From contig NZ_ALXE01000068.1 of the NCBI RefSeq assembly GCF_000295955.2, forward strand, positions 57,304-121,303: 64,000 nt of DNA. The letters are read 5' to 3'. Both the position numbers and the translations under genes were made by a program. Below, piece after piece: positions 60,922 to 64,000 of the stretch (position 1 is its first letter; every line of letters starts with the position of its first letter). The notes beneath the pieces were generated by a model, which saw only the letters and a list, made by a program, of their open reading frames with translations, was not told where the DNA came from and made no database searches. The DNA comes from Pantoea sp. A4 (GTDB lineage Bacteria > Pseudomonadota > Gammaproteobacteria > Enterobacterales > Enterobacteriaceae).

Positions 60922-62442
60922 ATGTCACTCTCATGCGTTTTAACCCGTGCTGTACTCGGTATTGAAGCTCCACTGGTCACGATTGAAGTTCATATCAGCA
61001 ACGGCCTCCCGGCACTCACGCTGGTGGGCTTGCCCGAAACAACGGTAAAAGAGGCGCGTGAGCGAGTACGCAGCGCGATCATCAACAGTGGATTCAACTT
61101 CCCAGCCAAGCGTATCACCATCAATCTTGCGCCTGCCGATCTCCCCAAAGAGGGGGGACGCTACGACCTGCCGATTGCGATCGCACTTCTGGCAGCCTCT
61201 GAGCAGCTTCCTGAGACGAAACTCGCACAATATGAATTCCTGGGTGAACTGGCACTGAACGGCGCACTCTGTGGCGTACAGGGCGCTATTCCCGCCGCTA
61301 TGGCTGCCTCATCGGCAGGCAGACAGTTGATTTTGTCCCATCATAATCAACAAGATGTTGGTTTGATTCAGGACAGTGAGAGTTTGGTTGCCAGTCATCT
61401 GCTTGAAGTGTGCAATTTTTTACGTAATCAATCGCCCCTTCCCCGGGCACAATCGACCACTGCGGGTTTGACGGATGCGCCACCAGACCTGAGCGATGTT
61501 ATCGGCCAGGAACAGGGAAAACGCGCGCTGGAGATCACCGCCGCTGGCGGACACAATTTGCTACTCATCGGCCCACCAGGCACCGGTAAAACCATGCTCG
61601 CTAGCCGGTTACCGGGATTAATGCCCCCATTGACCGACCAGGAAGCGCTGGAGTGCGCTGCAATCAATAGTCTGGTACATAGCGGGCAATCTCATCAGCA
61701 ATGGCGACAGCGGCCTTTCCGCGCGCCTCATCACAGTGCTTCATTACCTGCGCTGGCCGGGGGTGGTTCAATGCCTCAACCTGGTGAGATTTCACTGGCC
61801 CACAATGGAGTATTGTTTCTTGATGAACTCCCGGAATTTCAACGCCGGGTACTGGATGCACTGCGTGAGCCGCTGGAGTCGGGTGAGATAGCCATTTCTC
61901 GTGCCAGAGCCAAAGTGAGCTTTCCCGCTCGCTTTCAACTGGTTGCAGCCATGAACCCTAGCCCAACGGGCCATTACCAGGGGACACATAACCGCTGTTC
62001 GCCACAGCAAGTTCTCCGCTATCTCAGTCGGCTTTCCGGCCCTTTCCTCGATCGCTTCGATATCTCTCTGGAGATCCCCCTGCTGCCTGCAGGAATGTTG
62101 AGTAAAAATCAGCAGAGCAGTGAAAGCTCAAGCCAGGTTGCCCAGCGCGTCATGCAGGCAAGGGCATGTCAGTTGGCACGAGCAGGAAAGGTGAACGCGC
62201 ATCTCACACCAGGAGAGATGAAAAAGAGCTGTGAAATTAGCAGTACAGACGCCATATGGCTGGAGGAAGTGTTAACGGCCTTAGGCCTTTCAGTACGCGC
62301 ATGGCAGCGTATTATTCGCGTTGCAAGAACGATTGCAGATCTGGAGCAGGAATCCTCGATTGGACGCCATCATTTACAGGAAGCCGTTAGCTATCGATCC
62401 ATTGACCGACTCATGGCCTGGCTGCATAAAAATCTGACATAA
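60922..62442 (+). CDS. yifB: YifB/ComM, AAA+ Mg-chelatase-like ATPase
   Basis: A 506-residue protein with an N-terminal Lon-like domain (residues 1-170), an AAA+ module with Walker A GPPGTGKT (217-224) and Walker B FLDELPEF (about 296), and a C-terminal Mg-chelatase domain. The Vibrio and Haemophilus homologue ComM is a hexameric branch-migration helicase used in natural transformation. AAGGAG lies 5 bases before the ATG. It sits beside the ilv operon as in E. coli. Confidence 0.93.
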   Translation: MSLSCVLTRAVLGIEAPLVTIEVHISNGLPALTLVGLPETTVKEARERVRSAIINSGFNFPAKRITINLAPADLPKEGGRYDLPIAIALLAASEQLPETKLAQYEFLGELALNGALCGVQGAIPAAMAASSAGRQLILSHHNQQDVGLIQDSESLVASHLLEVCNFLRNQSPLPRAQSTTAGLTDAPPDLSDVIGQEQGKRALEITAAGGHNLLLIGPPGTGKTMLASRLPGLMPPLTDQEALECAAINSLVHSGQSHQQWRQRPFRAPHHSASLPALAGGGSMPQPGEISLAHNGVLFLDELPEFQRRVLDALREPLESGEIAISRARAKVSFPARFQLVAAMNPSPTGHYQGTHNRCSPQQVLRYLSRLSGPFLDRFDISLEIPLLPAGMLSKNQQSSESSSQVAQRVMQARACQLARAGKVNAHLTPGEMKKSCEISSTDAIWLEEVLTALGLSVRAWQRIIRVARTIADLEQESSIGRHHLQEAVSYRSIDRLMAWLHKNLT

Positions 62443-62465
62443 AAAAAGGGCCTCAGGCCCTTTTT
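62443..62465. terminator. Bidirectional terminator between yifB and maoP
   Basis: Perfect 10-bp stem AAAAAGGGCC / GGCCCTTTTT with a 3-base loop; A-run on one side, T-run on the other, so it works for both convergent genes. Confidence 0.93.
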
Positions 62466-62468
62466 CCA

Positions 62469-62807
62469 TTAATCATCACTGTCGGTATAGTCTTCCACTG
62501 AATCTGCCTGTGGCTTACCACCAGACAGCGTGTGGAAACGCTTAGGACGTTTAACCCGAGCAGTATACTTACTCCAGACACGTTCAGCTTCCGTCTGTGG
62601 CTCACGAACGCCACGGCAGACATCAAGGAACTGACGCTCTTCATCCGTTACTGGCTCACGCTTTGCCAGGTCCAGCTCATTAAATGCAAACCCGTGACGC
62701 TCCAGAAGCTGGGCTTCTTTAATGGTGAAATCACCATGACGAGAAAACCCACGCGGGTAATGTTTGTTATCAAAGAAACGACTTGTTGTTGCGAAGCTAT
62801 CCGCCAT
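62469..62807 (-). CDS. maoP: Macrodomain Ori protein MaoP (YifE)
   Basis: A 112-residue protein almost identical to E. coli YifE by recall (DNKHYPRGFSRHGDFTIKEAQLLERHG, AERVWSKY, KRPKRFHTLSGGKPQ, EDYTDSDD end). MaoP is needed, with the nearby maoS site, to confine the Ori macrodomain of the chromosome. AGGAG lies 8 bases before the ATG. It diverges from hdfR. Confidence 0.95.
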   Translation of the reverse strand: MADSFATTSRFFDNKHYPRGFSRHGDFTIKEAQLLERHGFAFNELDLAKREPVTDEERQFLDVCRGVREPQTEAERVWSKYTARVKRPKRFHTLSGGKPQADSVEDYTDSDD

Positions 62808-62844
62808 TCGACACGCTCCTGATTCTGATATGGCCGCGCTATTT

Positions 62845-62861
62845 ATGGCGCGGAGTATTAG
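62845..62861. other. Candidate maoS site
   Basis: The 17-bp segment reads CTAATACTCCGCGCCAT on the minus strand, in the gap between maoP and hdfR. A 17-bp maoS site next to maoP is reported to act with MaoP in Ori macrodomain organisation. The match to the published sequence is from memory and needs checking. Confidence 0.55.
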
Positions 62862-62927
62862 ATAGGCTTGACAGAGTGTAAAACAAAAGATTTAAATCTT
62901 TACGACAAACATTTTTGGGAGAATGCT

Positions 62928-63755
62928 GTGGATACGGAATTACTGAAAACTTTTCTTGAGGTGAGCCGAACTCGTCATTTCGGGCGTGCCGCTGAGGCTC
63001 TGTATCTCACGCAGTCTGCCGTTAGTTTTCGCATTCGTCAGTTAGAAAACCAACTGGGTGTAAATCTCTTCACGCGACATCGTAATAATATTCGCCTGAC
63101 ATCCGCCGGTGAGCGATTATTGCCCTATGCTGAAAGCTTGATGAGCACTTGGCTGATGGCCAAAAAAGAGGTTTCACATACTCAGCAGCATCATGAATTA
63201 TCGATCGGAGCCAGTGCCTCATTGTGGGAAGTTTATCTCACGCCCTGGTTACAATCACTGTATGAAAATCGCGAAAGTTTGCATCTTGAAGCACGTATTG
63301 CCCAACGGCATTTGCTGGTAAAACAGCTACATGAACGGCAACTTGATCTACTGATCACAACAGAAGCCCCCAAGATGGACGAACTTACCAGTCAGCAGAT
63401 TGGTCATATTTCACTGGCTTTATTCCGTGCACGTAAGACGGAGAAAAAAGAAAAATATGATTATATCAAGCTGGAATGGGGGGCGGATTTTCATCAACAT
63501 GCAAGCTATCTGGCCAGTGAAGATGTTCCCGTACTGGCAACGACTTCGGCTTTTTTAACCCGCGATATGCTGCTGACTACCGGAGCCTGTGCCTTCCTGC
63601 CTGATTTCTGGGATGGATTATACGATGATTTACTGGTGATCCCGGATACCCCTGTCGCTGTTCGCCCGCTGTATGCAGTATGGCTACAGAATAGCGATCA
63701 GCAGGCGCATATTCGTCAGCTACTCAAATACCCTATTTTACCGCGCACCAATTAA
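62928..63755 (+). CDS. hdfR: HdfR, LysR-type regulator (flhDC repressor)
   Basis: A 275-residue LysR protein (E. coli: 279). VDTELLKTFLEVSRTRHFGRAAEALYLTQSAVSFRIRQLENQLG is the HdfR start, encoded from a GTG with GGGAG 6 bases upstream; the open frame adds 20 unsupported codons. The first 90 residues are nearly identical to E. coli, while the effector domain (from about 185) diverges clearly. HdfR represses the flagellar master operon flhDC and activates gltBD in E. coli. Confidence 0.93.
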   Translation: MDTELLKTFLEVSRTRHFGRAAEALYLTQSAVSFRIRQLENQLGVNLFTRHRNNIRLTSAGERLLPYAESLMSTWLMAKKEVSHTQQHHELSIGASASLWEVYLTPWLQSLYENRESLHLEARIAQRHLLVKQLHERQLDLLITTEAPKMDELTSQQIGHISLALFRARKTEKKEKYDYIKLEWGADFHQHASYLASEDVPVLATTSAFLTRDMLLTTGACAFLPDFWDGLYDDLLVIPDTPVAVRPLYAVWLQNSDQQAHIRQLLKYPILPRTN

Positions 63756-63789
63756 CCTCAGCTCGACCAACTCCTCTCTTCATACATAT

Positions 63790-63822
63790 AAACCGGAAGT
63801 CGTTTTACCTCCGGTTTGTTAT
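63790..63822 (+). terminator. Intrinsic terminator after hdfR
   Basis: Perfect 8-bp stem AAACCGGA / TCCGGTTT with a 12-base loop, then TTGTTATT. Confidence 0.72.
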
Positions 63823-63898
63823 TCATGTGCCGTTCTTTTGGTATGACGCAGCTTTTTTGTCGTTTTAGACGGCATTACGTTTAAAAAATAAACTTGAT

Positions 63899-64000
63899 GC
63901 AGGAATGTAGGAATGCAGGAATGCAGGAATGCAGGAATGCAGGAATGCAGGAATGCAGGAATGCAGGAATGCAGGAATGCAGGAATGCAGGAATGCAGGA
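63899..64000. repeat. Octanucleotide tandem repeat (GCAGGAAT)n
   Basis: At least 12.75 head-to-tail copies of GCAGGAAT run to the end of the window. Only the second copy varies (GTAGGAAT). The array begins 143 bp after hdfR and continues outside. No gene overlaps it here. In E. coli this side of hdfR leads to the trpT/aspT tRNA genes of rrnC. Confidence 0.97.

Noticed and set aside
63899..64000. CRISPR array
   Set aside because: The repeat unit is 8 bp with no spacers; it is a simple tandem repeat.

Overview
The window is a stretch of an enterobacterial chromosome, most likely from the Erwiniaceae (Pantoea or a close relative). The block from 51.5 to 63.8 kb (ilvC, ilvY, ilvA-D-E-M-G-X-L, yifB, maoP, hdfR) has the gene order and protein lengths known from Escherichia coli. 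Single genes such as dcm, yhjD-yhjE, treBC, mqo, mntP, crcB, yqjG, ypfH, yqhA and yneE are typical of Enterobacterales. The genes in between are a patchwork of transporters, regulators and catabolic enzymes in an order unlike E. coli. The genus is an inference; nothing in the window fixes it.

Layout. 0-5.6 kb: an O-methyltransferase, a HipB/HipA-type toxin-antitoxin pair with two phased operators, a nitronate monooxygenase with a divergent LysR regulator, and a YbfB/YjiJ-type exporter. 5.7-13.4 kb: a likely L-pipecolate / D-lysine catabolic cluster: FMN reductase, 2-oxoadipate dioxygenase (hglS/ydcJ), a GcvA-like LysR, piperideine-6-carboxylate dehydrogenase (amaB), L-pipecolate oxidase (amaA) and a GabP-like permease. 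13.7-24.4 kb: dcm without vsr, a luciferase-like monooxygenase, a pirin, an unusual EF-hand protein with a Gly/Asn-rich and Met-rich tail, a bestrophin-like channel, a Tat-type esterase, a small periplasmic protein, a Na+/H+ antiporter, an MFS/LysR divergent pair and yqhA. 24.5-35.4 kb: an orphan periplasmic sugar-binding protein, an ABC exporter, a FemAB-like acyltransferase, yqjG-ypfH, crcB under a fluoride riboswitch, a LysR/SotB-like pair and an aldo-keto reductase. 35.6-51.4 kb: treBC, a fumarylacetoacetate hydrolase-family enzyme, mntP with a MntR box, mqo, a LysE exporter with a MocR regulator, GST, PhzF, an SDR with a LysR regulator, and yhjD-yhjE.

51.5-64.0 kb is the branched-chain amino acid locus. 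ilvLXGMEDA is complete, with its attenuator and an intact ilvG. Its terminator lies inside the 3' end of the convergent ilvY gene, and ilvY diverges from ilvC across tandem palindromes. yifB/comM, maoP (with a candidate maoS site) and hdfR follow. The window ends inside an array of at least 12.75 copies of an 8-bp repeat.

Eight LysR-type genes lie in 64 kb, and seven of them face a divergent gene that they probably control. No rRNA, tRNA, insertion sequence, prophage or CRISPR array was seen. Start codons were moved inside the longest open frame wherever a ribosome binding site or family length supported it.
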